Assembly: GCA_030562195.1 (NCBI GenBank)
Contig: CM060202.1
Coordinates: 15,748,001-15,812,000 of the forward strand
DNA: 64,000 bases
DNA from: Nipponacmea schrenckii
Lineage: Eukaryota > Mollusca > Gastropoda > Lottiidae
Direction: 5' to 3'
Part shown: positions 1-13,760 of the stretch, one piece after another
Position numbering within the stretch: the first letter of the stretch is position 1
Layout of the letters: each line of letters begins with the position of its first letter
Notes under the pieces: generated by a model
Told to the model about the DNA's origin: nothing
The model's database searches: none
What the model saw: only the letters and a program-made list of their open reading frames with translations
Position numbers and translations under genes: made by a program

Positions 1-172
1 TAAATCCCATAACTCCAGAATAAAATGGAGCTTACCGTTCTATTTTTCAGCACTTGATCGGGCTGTTTAACACATGAAAGGCGACTTAAATTACGCAAAA
101 TTACCTGATAGTACTTCTCTTAGGATTAGTTCACTAAAATTTAACGTACATAAACTATAATAGCCATATTAT

Positions 173-312
173 GATGGTTGACATGTATTGCTAGCGATTA
201 GGTGCCTGACTCTGAGATCGCTGGTTCGAAACCCGTTCGTGTCTCAGCCAATTTTCAGCACTAGAATCTGTGCTATACCAAGAAAGTGTTATCCCAATAA
301 CGAAAATATTGT
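173..312 (+). repeat. tRNA-derived SINE, copy 1 (5' truncated)
   Basis: About 140 bases are repeated, with few differences, at 469-614. A pol III B box (GGTTCGAAACC) lies at 222-232, followed by CGTTCGTGTCTCAGCC and a shared non-tRNA tail (TTTTCAGCACTAGAATCTG ... CGAAAATATTGT). The A-box part seen in copy 2 is missing here, so this copy is 5' truncated. It is not a functional tRNA gene, because only half of the tRNA-like part is present. Confidence 0.7.
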
Positions 313-446
313 TGCAACGTCACTTTCTAAATGACAATAAATCATCTCATGTAATCAGCCTTGGGAGCTGTGTCGTTACTGAATATCAGAGGGTAATATA
401 TGTTCGCAGTAAAGTCTACAGGTCTGTTGCCTTCCATTTTTGGTGG

Positions 447-614
447 AGGTTCCGTTGGCCGAGGGGTCTAGACGGTTGACATGTATTGCTGGCGATTAGG
501 TGCCCGACTCTGAGATTGCTAGGTCGAAACCCGTTCGGGTCTCAGCCAATTTTCAGCACTAGAATCTGTGCTATACCACGAAAATGTTATCCCAATAACG
601 AAAATATTGTATTG
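447..614 (+). repeat. tRNA-derived SINE, copy 2
   Basis: This is the longer copy of the SINE at 173-312. It has an A box (TTGGCCGAGGGG, 456-467) and a slightly decayed B box (AGGTCGAAACC, 521-531), the spacing expected of a Leu/Ser-type tRNA head. The same tail as copy 1 follows and ends in AAAATATTGT. The two copies are direct repeats about 300 bases apart. The family is inferred from pol III box structure and the repeat; I cannot name it. Confidence 0.7.
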
Positions 615-3600
615 TCTTGTTTGTACGGATTTGTATGACCAAAATAGAGCCTTTAGCATAATCTTTTTCGATTTCCAATAGTTCCTCAACGTGCGTAGCT
701 TGTAGCCGACCAATGGTCTTTCAAGGTCTTACAAATAACTTGATAGACATATCTAAAGCCTTTAGAATTAGGTTTGAGGTTTGAGTATGAATTTTGATCA
801 TGACGGCGAATCTAGATCATTACCCGAAGATGTTTAAAAATGTGGATTATGCCACAAGTAATAGTAGATTAACTTTGATACTATGTAACCTGATCCGTTC
901 ACTCTTAGTAACTATTGATATATTTGGCACGGATCAGTTACTGATATATACTCTCCATCGGTCAGCCTTATTTGGACATGAATGGTGTTGGCCAGACGTA
1001 GGAGAGAAATAAGTAAAGCACTGGTCAGTGTTGGAAATTGCTGTTCTGACCAGATATGCTAGAATGTAGTGGATATGAATTAGTAGGCCTACCATTTTTC
1101 AGAAGTGTATCCAGAGATTGTTAATATATTAATATAATATGCTGATGTTTCTGTGTTGTATTTGTATGAACCCCCAGAGACTCCATACCGATAGTATATC
1201 AACGACAAACGTTACAATGGTGCCGTGAGTAACGTTACAGCAAGAGAAGAACTTTAAAATTAAAATGTTGATTTTATAGTTTACGTAATATATAGATACA
1301 TATATTACGCGGAAATGTACTTCTCATTTGTTGGGATCTTCTTCTCTTTCAAAACATTAGTGGATTTATTATGAATGAAAAGGTATTCGCAGAGCACCAG
1401 TAAGATTATGTCCGTAGAAGACAGAATGGTTTAAACATTATATAATTATTTATGATAAAGATAAAGGAAATATTGTTTCTTTTATGAAGATCTAATTACA
1501 TTATTTCATGACATGTAGCATTATTCACCTCACAGTAGTAATGACATTTTTTTTAATTAACCTATAATATTGATTCTAAGTAAAACATTGTATTATTAAT
1601 TCTTTACCCAAATCCTTTCCAAATTTACGTTTTAGATATTAAAAGTCACAATATTACAGGTTATTTCCCCTGCAATGATTCATAACTGTTTAAATAGCTA
1701 CTAAGGGCCATACAAATAAACAAACAGATCGGGGGCTTTAAAAGTTTTTTTTTTTACAAAAAGCTAACGGGCGAAATTCCACTGTGCTTATTTAATTGTT
1801 TTATTTGGAAACGGTTATCCTTTTGATAAAACTATGAAATTAAATACTGAGATGCTGCGTATTTAACGACTATGATAATCTGTAACAAAATCAATGACAT
1901 GATAACGAGAAACCAAATCATTCATTGATTATGACATTTCATTGCATTGGTCTTTATAAAGTCCTTAAACATTCCTCTTAACATTGTCTCAACTGGCGCA
2001 CGGCTTAGGAGCATGAAGCCGCAGTAAATAATAGCTTTATTTTTTTTAAATTCAATTGAAGGACGTGTATTAGAAAGGATTAAATTTAGTCTGTGCCATT
2101 TCCAGAAACTTAAGTTTTAATCAATATTCATGCATTAAAACATTCTAAACAATCTTTTCCTTTTCACGACAAATTACACACAGAGAAGCAAAATATCACT
2201 CTTCAAAGCTTAAAATAAAGTAATGTTTTGACCTGTTCCAAACTTGGATGAAATAAATCAATCTCGTTAGGTTATTAGCTGATGATATCTATTAACTTTT
2301 TAAAGTTCTGTGATATAGTCCCAGTCGTACTATGATAAGTATCTCAAATTCACAAGACATGAGATAATAACTGTTTTTCTAACTAGACCTGTTTAAATCG
2401 ATTATATTGTAATAAACTAACTTAAAGGCACTCACTTAAATTTTGTCATGTATATTTCAGTACGAAGTCATTCCCTAGAATCAAGACTGCAATCCAACGG
2501 ACAGGTATAATAACCTTCTCATACGAAACCTCTTCCTTAGTTAAGGGGCTAATGTCGATAAATATTTAAATTCACGAGTTAGTCTGTGTAATTACTTCTG
2601 TATTCGATCATTAGTTAATATAAAAAGTTAATTGTGAAATCTCATTGTAAAAATTTACTTACTAACTTGTATGATAGATCATATTGGTAAATGGTGTAAG
2701 ATGTTTTGTTTATGTCAAACGCGATGTAAGGGAGAAAAGTCGTGTTTAGTCAGCACATGAGAGGGACCAGAGTGATGTAAAATGAATAGTGAATGATGTT
2801 TGCATATCTAGTCTGTTAAAAGGGGATGAAATCAAGGGCTCTTTGATGATAAGAATGCAGAACTGACAAACGGAGTCGCATCATATAGTCAGGTGTAGCT
2901 CGAGTCTCACGTTATTGTTGCTTACCAAGAACGACCATCAACTTGTCGGACTTTGTTCGTCTATAGTAACGACGGCAGTTTCAGCGCCGTATGTTAAAGG
3001 ATTTTCTTTCCTTTTACCATAAAGCGCAATACAACGTTCATTTCCAATGTTGTAATTTTACTAACAGATATCCTTCCAATATCAAATAAGTCAGTTTGAA
3101 TGAATGATTAAAAAATTTCGAATAAATTGAATTCGTAGTTATCCTATATTAATCAATTTATTTCCGTTAGTTGTACAAAAAAACAGTAGCAACGTTCAGG
3201 ATATTAACTGCTGTCAATAACTGAAAATGAAATTCCGCAGATGAATTGTGCATCTTTTCATCTCGAGTTTTTAGAGATTTAACTGATAATCCCCCGGTCA
3301 GTCAATCATCGTAAATTTGATGTTTTCCAATTAATGTTAAATCCGATCAAATCTTACAGATTCAGAACAAAACATTGATTCTGTTTAGGTCTTTCATGTA
3401 TAGGATTTTATTGGAATCTTAGATAATTCTATAAAATAGAAATTGTAAATCCGATAACAGTGGTTCCAATTTTTTGGCTGACAAATATAGCAATGTATTA
3501 TGCAAAAATACCCAAAGTCGTATCAGTGTAATAAAAATGGTAATAGGCATGGTTGTCATTGGAAGTGGTTCTTAAAAGTTTGTATCCTAACTAGGCAACA

Positions 3601-4927
3601 CAGTATTATTATGTTGTATTCATACCAAAACATCCTAATATTCCTTGCATAAGGCTCAAAATTACAGGGTTGGATGAAAAGTTTTAATTTACTTAGAGAG
3701 CTCTCAATCGGATTGAGAATCTGTTTCTATCAATAAGTGCACTAATTCCATAAATCATAGCTAAAGGAACTGCAATGTTATTCTATTTTGTTACCTTTAT
3801 CTTAGTACAATCTTGTGAAGAAGACACGACGATGAAATATATGCTTATGGTTTTATAGTCCGCTTTGGCCACTGGAGACCTTCAACGGTTTCCCAGATTG
3901 AAGAAATAAATAGCCGAAAATCTGTTTATGACCTACATCAAGACATTGTAGCACAGTTGACAAAAAAAAGTTAAACTTGAATATGACAATAAAAATCCTT
4001 CGACTTGCTACGGTTATTTTTCAGCTTGTCCTCGTAAATATACCATATTATCAATTAATGAACATTTTGAAAATGATAATGCGTTGATAAACACACTTGG
4101 AAAATAGCATCAGGTGTTCAAGAGGGATGGATATTTCCTGCCTCGCAAGCAAAAATGAAAACTGTTTTTGAACGTTTCGTTGTCGACAGCTTAAGGCTAG
4201 TAGGTTAGTTTGGAATGAGTTGCTATTGTAATTCAAATTGGAAAGACAGTCTTTTTACATGTTGAATTTAAGAGAAGAGCACTCATTAGTTAAACATCGT
4301 TATAGACTAAGGTAAATAAAAGGCACTACTTTCCATTTGTGCTCGTAGAAAAAAGTTGGTAGTGAATTGTCTGTAGATCAATGACTTTGATGGGACAGCT
4401 ATTGATCGTTTATGTTACAGTGTATTAAGAAAACAACATTAAGCACTTTGAGTATTAAAACACAGAGACAATTACTACTTCCAGCACCCGTAGAAAACAT
4501 TAATAGATTAGGGACATTATCAACTAAAATAGTTAGTAAACATCTCTAATCGTTTAACAGATTAACGTCTTTCTAATAGTCTCTTGTTTCACAATACCAT
4601 GGTAAAAAATCGATGGTGAAGCGTAAAAAAACACAGATAAGGTTACAGATTACACACAGTACGCGAATAAAGTGCCCCAGTATATGATCCGTATTATCAC
4701 ATTATCATCTCATATAAACCAGTATATGACAATATGTACATCACGTCCGCATTAAAGCCTGGTTTGTAGTTTTATTTTTAATTTCATGACTGTTGGAGTA
4801 CTGAGCTTTGGTGTTAGATGGTGATGAGAACATAGTCTTATAAAAGCACTGACCTGGGTCACAAACTAAAGATTAATAATATGTTGAAAAGTCTTTACTC
4901 TGCTTTGGTATTTACATTATTTTCTAC
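615..4927. other. AT-rich stretch, no gene recognised
   Basis: Only short chance open frames with no recognisable domain occur here. No repeat of note, tRNA or promoter could be supported. Confidence 0.6.
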
Positions 4928-5330
4928 AATAGCTTGTCAGACAAGGTAACATACGCCCCTACAAGATGACAGAAATGTTCTCAAAATCTTTAAAAATATT
5001 TGAAGGTAATACCGGTACCTCAAAACTAATTCATCCAATTCAAACATGAAGATGGTCTTATCAACACATTTATTTCAAATGGCATCAACATATCAAAATT
5101 CCAGATTCTTTAATAGTCAAGGAATACCCATTAAAATACAAAACAAAAGAAACGTATAGGATATAATTAATACATGTAGGAATATAAGTTTTAATATGGA
5201 CAATTACCCTAAAACCAAAGTCTAAAAGCCAATAACGGAAAAGTCATCTCTTCCGTAGCAAGTATGAACTTGTCCGAGATTTCATCGAAATATACATGCA
5301 TACCATATTTTCATCAAGGTGATCAAATAT
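4928..5330 (+). mobile_element. Degenerate pearl-type element fragment
   Basis: It starts with AATAGCTTGTCAGACAAGG and GTAACATACGCCC, a decayed form of the 5' end seen at 9,579 and 17,164. Around 5,265-5,300 the words AACTTGTCCGAGAT and TCATCGAAATATACATGCAT match the core monomer of the copy at 15,922-16,778. The 3' hairpin end is not visible, so the right limit is approximate. Confidence 0.5.
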
Positions 5331-5559
5331 CGTGTTACAAGAAAAGTGGACGTGATGAACAATTTACGTTCATATGTGCGTATAACGGTATAATCATTGA
5401 GTGTCAGTCCTTAAATTTTGATTAATTTTAAAACGAAGAAAGTGCTTCGACAGACGTTCTTGCTGTGAAGAATTATGCAAGCTCGCACAGTGGAAATACG
5501 GACGCGTATTTCCGTCATCAGTGTCCTTCCATCAACCACGTGTCTTGAAAATGCGGATG

Positions 5560-5830
5560 CTCAAGTTTCTATTTCAATTTGAATAAAACTTGGTATACAT
5601 TTATATTGTGATGACATCTATATTAAGTTCTAATTTGACAATTATTAGAAAGATTTTTGAGCTATAGCACCTCAGATTAGGCTTGATAAATTTGGTATGC
5701 TTGTAAAGATGATAAGATTGTGGTCAAGATCGAGTTAATGTGAACTGTCAGTGTGGTAATAATATAAGAGATTACAAGAGAATTTAGCTTTGTGTGAGCG
5801 TATGCTACCTCGCCTGGTAAGCTCACAAAG
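5560..5830 (-). mobile_element. Degenerate pearl-type fragment, reverse orientation
   Basis: It ends with GAGCGTATGCTACCTCGCCT GGTAAGCT near 5,795-5,826, the reverse complement of the family's 5' end. Inside are ATAAAACTTGGTATACAT and AAGTTCTAATTTGAC, which match core monomers of the - strand copy at 46,275-48,179. The left limit is uncertain. Confidence 0.45.
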
Positions 5831-8800
5831 GCCAAAGGTTCCTCAAAAATCACTTATAATATAAGGTAATAATTTCATTTAATAACAATGAAGTGCAACA
5901 TTTAGGCCTGTTTAGTATTAAAGAAAGAGGAGATCACTGTTAATCGATGAGTCTGTTAATTGCATTGCTCTATCAATGTCCAACACTCCATAGTTAAATT
6001 TGATTACCCACTTGACTGTCATATAATATGATCGTATAATATTATTCAACCAGAAATCTGGACATGCAAATAAGTAGACGCTTTAGCTCTCCAAAGAATA
6101 ATCGACAAATACACCGAAGACGGGGTGAATATTTTCCACTACGACTTGACTCAAAAAGACAAATAATTCACAGCCATTTAATATATATTTATTTTGTATG
6201 TGCAGCAGATAGCTACTAGCCCTGGTGTTCACTATAGAAACCGTTGTGGATGTTAGCAGTCTGGACTTAATTGGTACAGAGCATTATTTACACTCATTTA
6301 CCATAATTTGTCAGTATTATGTACAATACGTGTATATGCTTTATCAAAGTAGTCAAAGACTGATAAAGCGATTTCGGAATCGTCACTTTAAAATGTGACT
6401 AACTTCCATGACGAATTGTACGAATTATGAAGATCTGCATTTTGAAGAAATGTGAAAGTTAAAAACCTCTCAATGTCAACTTATAGCTAGAGTAGAAATG
6501 TACTTGTTATGTCTTAATCCGTATTATAGTTTAAAAAATGTAGCACAATCGAATGCAGCTGCCCTGGTGGTTCATGTCGATTCCTTTGAGGTATGACGTT
6601 AAGTTTTATGATTCTTATTTAGGTATGATATGTCATACACGCCAATAATTGGAAAAAAGTGATTTCAGAAAAACAGATGTTTACAAGCGAACTGTTCCAT
6701 TATCATGTATGTGTTATTATTTTGCTTACATCTATCATAATGACTATTGCATTATTGATAAGATTTCATAATATGCACGAAGGTTTCAATTAGATCAAAA
6801 TAAGACAGATCAGACTACTAGAATAAATATCATAATTCATGAAAGTGAATTAATAACTCCTTGATGTGTACAATAAAAGTCTTGAGTATACGGCAACACA
6901 GTAACACGTCAACTGAATGTTAATTTCTGGCGTCTATTGTTCCATCTATCTTACCATTTATTTCGTGAACATGTTTCGTTGTTGTTCAGCAATATATCCT
7001 TTGTATTGCTACTCTTGCGTGTTCAACAATAGACAAGATGCGTACATGAGATAATTTTAAAATGCAACAATAATCTTTTACTGACAGAAACAATAAGATT
7101 GTATAAATCTAAATAAAAGGTTATGTAGAAGATGAACATTTTTTTGCTACACTTAAAATATCATTTGAATTATCACCAATTTTATTTTAATTGCTCTTTG
7201 CATTTGCTACACACCCAATCTGAATATATCTTGATTATGATGAATGGTTTTACTATACTATGTAAAGCACATATGACAATATCCAATTTTGGTTGAGTCA
7301 GAATTCAAATTTAGTGCGGGTTGAGGGCTTTGGTCTTTGATTTACTTAAAATAAGTGACAAGGCTAAGGGAGAAGAAGGTTCGTTTTCGTATGTTCATAA
7401 CGGCTACGATACGTATTTATCCCTGCGTTACAAGTTGCTTGTATTACATAGTTGGATAGCCATAAAGGAGCAACCCTTCATCATCCAGACAAATATTTCA
7501 CATTATGCACCTAGTTCGTTGACGAGCGAAAACCACGACAATCTGTTCTTGTCTCTGTCTATTCCGATACCAACTAGCCTCTGAAACTTTAACTGATAGA
7601 TGGTAAACGAACTGTTAACTCAATAATATCAATAATGCTGAATCCGCGTCTATTCCTTTATAAAATGTCATGTTTACCCAACCTTGTTAGTGAAGTCCTC
7701 ACAACAAAAAATGACCTAAACATCATCTGTAAGTGTACCGTTAACATATATATTGAAGTTAATTACAGCAGATCCAATCAATACCTTTCATAGTTCAATT
7801 GGACGAAAACAATATAACAACAGCCAATTTAGATAAGTGGTTAAAAGACTTGTCGTCGTGTTCCTGGTGCGCTATATGACTGTAAGTGGAAACTAATTTG
7901 ATCTATTTCAATGCCATTCAAGATTTATTCCTCTCTATTTAAAGTGGATTTCTACATTTGCCTGTTTATGTGATGACTTCTTTACCGATAGTAACTAATG
8001 TAACCTGGCAATGCCACTGTAGTCTTGTAACGAGAAATGTGTTTAGATTTTCTCGAAGATTGGAACTGCGATTATGCTCATTTTACAGTACAGATTATAA
8101 ATAAGCCAATGCCGCTGTTATAAATGTACCTTCAAGAAGATAGAAGGTAATAGAATATAAAAAGTCGAAGGTAATAAAACTCCTATTTCATTTCATTCCG
8201 AATTACGTTGATACGACCTATGTAGAGACTGGAACATAGTTATGATTGAATCGCCACTTTAATTACACTTATTACAGCTGACGGGGTGCTAAATTAAATG
8301 TCAACAGACGAAGTTCCCAGTAAGGAGTTTATAATGACCATGTTTTTAACACTGTTAAAAATGTCTGAGCGAAGGAAAATGTATTTTTGAATGTGTTTCT
8401 TTATTTTGTCAAAGAATCGAAATATCACCTTAGAATGTCTTTTTTTTTTTGTCAGTTTAAGTCGGAAATGTCCCTTCTAGCCATATATGGTATTGTATTG
8501 TCTTCAAAAATGTTTATATTCTTAGCAACGCAAAGCCATTTCCAAGACTAACAGAACTATTTTGATTCTGCTATTCCAATTCTTATGGAAATTATCGAAA
8601 AAGTTTTGCTCTTTGCCCAGGCAATAGGACTATTTAGCTAACATTTTTATAAGAGCATGCATATTTGAGCAAAGTAACCTTATACATTTTTGGAAGGAAC
8701 ATAATAATGTGTTTAGATGCCTTCAAACCATGTATAAGAATCTGATATTCAATGCTGTATAACGGAAAGCGTTTTAGAATAATGATATACAGAAGATTAT

Positions 8801-9578
8801 CGTCCGATAATCAAATTGGTTAGGTAGGGCCATTAACTGAAACCAATCAGAAATATGTTGCGCTCTATCGTCTGAATAAATAACTGATAAATGCCTTACC
8901 TGCGAATAATATTTTATATTTTTATATTCCACGACAATCTCTACTCCCCGGTACAATAAGCACCTGAAATGTATAAATAATTGTTTGCATTAGAAACGCA
9001 ATATTGAAAAATTATGTATGATTAGGAGTTTCTAATCTTAATTGAGCGAAACTAAATGAATGACAACTCAGTGGAATAGGATAAGGAAAAGTCGCAGATC
9101 GCCAATGAAGCATAAAGGTAACTTGCTTTAAGTTCTGCTCAATTTGAATCCTTGACAAACCTGGGAGAAATATTCAAATAGGTGAATCATGAAGCATGTG
9201 TCAAATAGAATAGTAGACTATTGATTGCAGTTTAAATGTAATTTTGCGAATTATTTTTACCGATTAAAATGGCAGCACAATTATAGTTTTCATTGAAAAG
9301 GAGACAATAACAATGATGATAATTGTAAATAGGTGAAATGTATCTTATCAGTAGCCTACTGTTGATGGTAATATAAGAGCTGCAATAGCCAAGATAAATG
9401 TAATCACCGGCGATTACGTAATGTATCGTTTGGCCAAATAATAATATTGAAGCACGATCTTACTGCAGTTCGAAACAGGGATTTTTTCTACAGGTACAGT
9501 AATTGCAAGCAATGATCGTAAGGGACTCTTCTATAAATGAACCTCATACACATCAGTTGAACCTAATTATCCTATTAA
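5831..9578. other. AT-rich stretch, no gene recognised
   Basis: Unique-looking AT-rich sequence. The longest open frames (for example 7,321-7,584) have no ATG, no domain and no supporting context, so none is called. Confidence 0.55.
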
Positions 9579-9979
9579 AAGATAGCTTGCCAGGCAAGGT
9601 AATATACGCCCACTGGCAGCATTTATTTCAAATAAAAAACTTTTCAGGAAGGTGACAATTAGTGGAATGAAATATTCAAACTTCCGCCATATACTTGTTT
9701 CTAGGGTCTCTAGTTTCATTAAAAAATGTCAGGAATAGTACCTAATAACAACAAATATTTTTCGGTATTTTTTTTGATTTGCAATAGAGTTCACCCTTAA
9801 TAATATTTTGATTTTTTTAATTCTTAATAAGGCTCATCGTTGGTTGATATTAAACAATTTCAGCGAGATTTGTGAAAAATGAATGTTTAGAGTGTTCACA
9901 AGCCAAAAGTTGAAAGCGTTTTTGAAAACAGGGGCAATAACTGCCACAAAATATTTTCGATTTATCTGATTTTCGATAG

Positions 9980-11330
9980 GGTTCATCCTTGGGTGAAAAC
10001 AGATACTAGAGCCAAGTTTTATCAAAATCCATTCAAAATTGTTCTTTCTAGAGTGTTTACGAGTTAAATTGAGCGCGTTTTCAAAAACAAGGGAAATAAC
10101 TTGTACTAAATATTTTTCGATTTTCAATAGGGTTCATCCTTGGGAGAAAACAATTACTCAAGCCAAGTTTCATCCAAATCCATTAAAATTGTTCTTTCTA
10201 GAGTGTTTACAAGCTAAAATTCAACGTTTTTCAAGAACAAGGGAAATAACTTGTACTTAATATTTTTCGATTATCTGATTTTCGATAGGGTTCATCCTTG
10301 GGTGAAAACAAATACTCAAACCAAGTTTCATCAAAATCTATTCAAAATTGTTCTTTCTAGAGTGTTTACAAGCTAAAATTGAACACGTTTTCAAGAACAA
10401 GGGCAATAACTTGTACTAAATATTTTTCGATTTATCTGATTTTCAATAGGTTCATCCATGGGTGAAAACAATTACTCAAACCAAGTTTCATCAAAATCCA
10501 TTAAGAATTGTTCTTTCTAGAGTGTTTACAAGCTAAGATTGAACACGTTTTCAGGAACAAGGGCAATAACTCATACTAAATATTTTTCGATTTCGCTGAT
10601 TTTTAATAGGATTCATCCTGGAGTTAAAAGACACTCTCACACAAAGTTTCATCAAAATCGGTCAAGAATTGTGCCCTGTAGAGTGTTTACAAGACAAAAA
10701 TCAAACACGTTTTAAGGAACAAGGCCAATAACTAAATATTTTTCGATTTCGCTGATTTTCAATAGGGTTCATCCTTGAGTTATAACACACTCTCACACCA
10801 AATTTTATCAAAATTGATTAAGAATTGTGCCATGTAGAGTGTTTATGAGACAAAAATTGAACATGTTTCAAAGAACAAGGGCAATAATTCATATTGGATA
10901 TATTTTGATAATAACTGACACTAAATATTTTTCGATTTAACTGATTTTCAATAGGGGTCATCATTGAGAAATAACAAATACTCAAGCCAAGTTTCATCAA
11001 AATCCATTAAGAATTATTCTTTCAAGAGTGTTTACAAGTTAAAATTGAACGCGTTTTCAAGAACAAGGGCTATAACTCATATTTTTTTATTTCGTTGATT
11101 TTCAGTTGGGTTTATCCTTGAGTTATAACAAACTCTCACACCAAGTCGCATCAAAATCCGTTAAGAATTGCACATTGTAGAGTATTTACGAGCCATTCAA
11201 GAACAAGGGCAAGAACTCATACTAATTTTTTTCAGATTTCGCTGATTTTCAATAGGGTTCATCCTTGCGTGATCATCAACACTCATATCAAGTTTCATCA
11301 AAATCCGTTAAGAATTGCACCCTCTAGATT
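9980..11330 (+). repeat. Type 1 core satellite of pearl copy A
   Basis: Tandem units begin with a GGGTTCATCCTTGGGTG-like word at about 9,980, 10,130, 10,288, 10,449, 10,609, 10,766, 10,955, 11,108 and 11,262, so the period is about 150-160 bases (one is longer). Each unit carries CAAGTTTCATCAAAATCC, TAGAGTGTTTACAAGC, AAGGGCAATAACT and AATATTTTTCGATTT. Confidence 0.85.
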
Positions 11331-11346
11331 GTTTACGAGGAATTGT

Positions 11347-11386
11347 GGACGGACGGACCGACCGACGGACCGACGGACGGACGGAT
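11347..11386 (+). repeat. ACGG/ACCG-type tetranucleotide run
   Basis: About ten tetranucleotide steps of GACG/GACC, just before the 3' hairpin of pearl copy A. The same position holds related GTCC/GTCG runs in the - strand copies at ~46,315, ~58,830 and ~60,270. This position is typical of pearl elements. Confidence 0.85.
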
Positions 11387-11430
11387 GGGTTGACGCCAAT
11401 ATACGCCCCCATTTCATGTGGGCGTATAAA

Positions 11431-12654
11431 AAATGCTAATAAACGTAAAGATTTAGAAGTATATATTCCACAGGAATCATTTATTGAAAAGCGCCCATTT
11501 GAAGGTTTATTGAAATTTCCAAGAACAGGAGATGTAATATCATTTTTGCAGGACATGAATGACATTACAGAGCATTAACGCAAAGTGTACTATAATATAT
11601 ATATGAAAGCTAAGTCAACTGCAGAAAAATGATCCGAAACATATTTACATGTTATCACATTGCAACAAGCCATGGTATGTCGCATATTCATCAACGCGGT
11701 ATTCCAATAAAATAAAACAAGGAAAAAAAACATTGTCACTTTGTATTACATACTGTCTATGATACAGATCTCTGTACTATATTGTCAAAAATAAGATAGC
11801 TGCTGTTACAGATTATCCCATTTGATTACAGTGTAAATCATCATACAAAGTTTCGGGAAATGGGCAAATCAAAAGGGAAGTCGGAAGACTTCCTTCTTGT
11901 AGGCATGTCGTGCTATAGAACATTACAGATCAAGAGAGCAATTCTTCGAACTATACTATACTATACATTTTTCCTTTTTAAATGTCACCAGTTATTGTCT
12001 TTGCACAAGATTCAACTACAACCATTCCAGACAACACATTAAGATTTTAGAACATACATTTTATAGTCACCCGATTCTCACACCGATCAATTTTTCTTTT
12101 TTTAATTTAAGAGTAGCTACTCTAAATTTATCTTTAATCACGTAGTTAATAATAACCTAATTGTATTTTTAATGTACAGTGTATAAGAAAATTCTTTTGT
12201 TTTAAAGACATTTGTGGCAATATAGTTCTCAGGGATTCGGTAAATATAATAGCATACAAAACTGATAATTCTAAGACACCTAGTTGATTATTGTTGGAAA
12301 CTGAAAAGGGTAAATATAAGTATTCTTTAATGCAGTTAATTTTCATATCACTAAGTTGCTTTTAATATTTCCCGTTACAGTAGCTTCTTCGTCGTTTGAT
12401 GGTGAACTGCAATTTCTGACGATCTTTTGTAGTAGATCAAAGTACTTATATTGCAAAGTTGGAAAAGACCACTAACACACTATCTGAAAATAACAGTACG
12501 TAACAGATATTTATATGAAAGTGTACATTTAATTTATTTCATATTTGTGTATTGAAGAAAGACAAATGCTGATGTAGTTTAATTAAATTGTCTGAATTTT
12601 GTGTTTATGCATTTAATTCGAAGAAAATGAAAAGAAAGTAAGATGTTTTTGAAG
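11431..12654. other. Spacer between pearl copies A and B
   Basis: AT-rich sequence with no recognisable gene, RNA or repeat. Confidence 0.5.
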
Positions 12655-13760
12655 ATTTCTTGTCAGGCAAGGAGATATATGTCCATTTGCAGAATTGAAT
12701 TTGAGTAAAATTTGGACTGTACAGTCACAATCACAAGAATGAAATATTCAACCTTCAGTCATACACCTCTTTTCTAGGGTAATAAATATACAATATTAAT
12801 AAGTTTCATTTAAATATGTCAAGAATTGTACCTTATAACAATGCAATAACTTATAAAATATTTTTCGGTACTTTTTTATTTCCAATCCTTGTGTGATAAG
12901 CAATTTCAGCAAGTTTCGTCAAAATCTATAAAGAATAATGTCTTGTAGAATGTTTACGAGCCAAAAACCGACCCGGTTTTTAGAACAAGGGCAAAGATTG
13001 ATGTTAAAGGGGCCCAGGCTTGATTTGTTTCGGACAATCATCTGACAGCCTAAAAAAATCTTGGTTAGCTTATCAGAAAGTCTACAGAGCTTACCTTTGA
13101 AAGTTGAGCCTTCAAATCCATGTGTATCCATACTTATCCGTGTTTGAAAAATCATAATGTCTTAAATTATTACGAACGTCCCGCCATATTGGAAAACGGT
13201 TCGTCTTGATAATCAAAGAGTTATCCTTCCCGTCGTGCAATAGCGGTCATCTATATAAATAGACTACAACGCATTTAAAATTGTAGTTTTTGTCAACAGG
13301 ACACACAATAGTCAGACTGACTGGAGACCAGCCGCGTACAGCACGGAAAAAAAATGAAAAGTGAAATTTTTTGTTTGAGGTATATTTCAAGGTATTTTGC
13401 GATTTTCTTAGAGCTTGAGTATTTCTGAGGACTGTTTAAATGTAACAAAGGCCCAAAACGACCCCTAAAAATCAAGCTTGGGCCCCTTTAAATATTTTTC
13501 TATATTTTTATTTTCAATACGGTTTATCGTTTGATGATAATTAACTATTTAAGCCAGTTTAGCCAAAATCTATAAATAATTGGGCTATTTTTATTTCGCT
13601 GATTTTCAATTGGGTTCATTTTTGAGTGGTTATGAACACTCACACAAAGTCACGTCAAAATCCGCCAAGAATTACGCCTTCTAGAGTGTTAACGGGCTAT
13701 TTTGGATGGACGGATATGGGCGACGACAATATACGCTCCACATTTCATGTGGGCGTGATA
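12655..13760 (+). mobile_element. Pearl-type element, copy B, with nested MITE
   Basis: It starts near TTGTCAGGCAAGGAGATATA (12,659) and ends with CGACGACAATATACGCTCCA then CATTTCATGTGGGCGTGATA. Only about two type 1 monomers are present. One of them is split by the TTAA-flanked element at 13,008-13,487. The ACGG run has shrunk to a single GGACGGA word. Confidence 0.65.
13008..13487. mobile_element. piggyBac-like MITE with TTAA target duplication
   Basis: The terminal inverted repeats are AGGGGCCCAGGCTTGATTTG on the left and the reverse complement of AAATCAAGCTTGGGCCCCT on the right. TTAA flanks both sides (13,004-13,007 and 13,488-13,491). The 480 bases carry no transposase. Reading across the flanks with one TTAA continues the pearl monomer (GATTGATG / TTAAATATTTTTC), so the insertion is precise. 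TTAA points to the piggyBac superfamily by target site only. Confidence 0.8.

Larger units (their letters stand above)
9579..11430 (+). mobile_element. Pearl-type (Helitron/Helentron-like) element, copy A
   Basis: This is the best + strand copy. The 5' end is GATAGCTTGCCAGGCAAGG then TAATATACGCCCACTGGCAG. The 3' end is a hairpin (ATACGCCCCCATTTCATGTG then GGCGTATA). The 5' TATACGCCCAC and 3' GTGGGCGTATA are inverted copies set in from the ends, like the subterminal inverted repeats of Helentron-related non-autonomous elements. Between them lie about nine tandem core monomers and an ACGG-type run. No protein is encoded. The pearl family is known from oysters. The Helitron-type mechanism is an inference from the layout. 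Confidence 0.75.

Noticed and set aside
222..232. A possible tRNA gene around the GGTTCGAAACC box
   Set aside because: The sequence is repeated nearby with a non-tRNA tail and lacks a foldable acceptor stem, so it is a SINE.
11308..11578. Open frames across the ACGG run (Arg/Ser/Asp-rich on both strands)
   Set aside because: They are produced by the tetranucleotide run and the pearl end.
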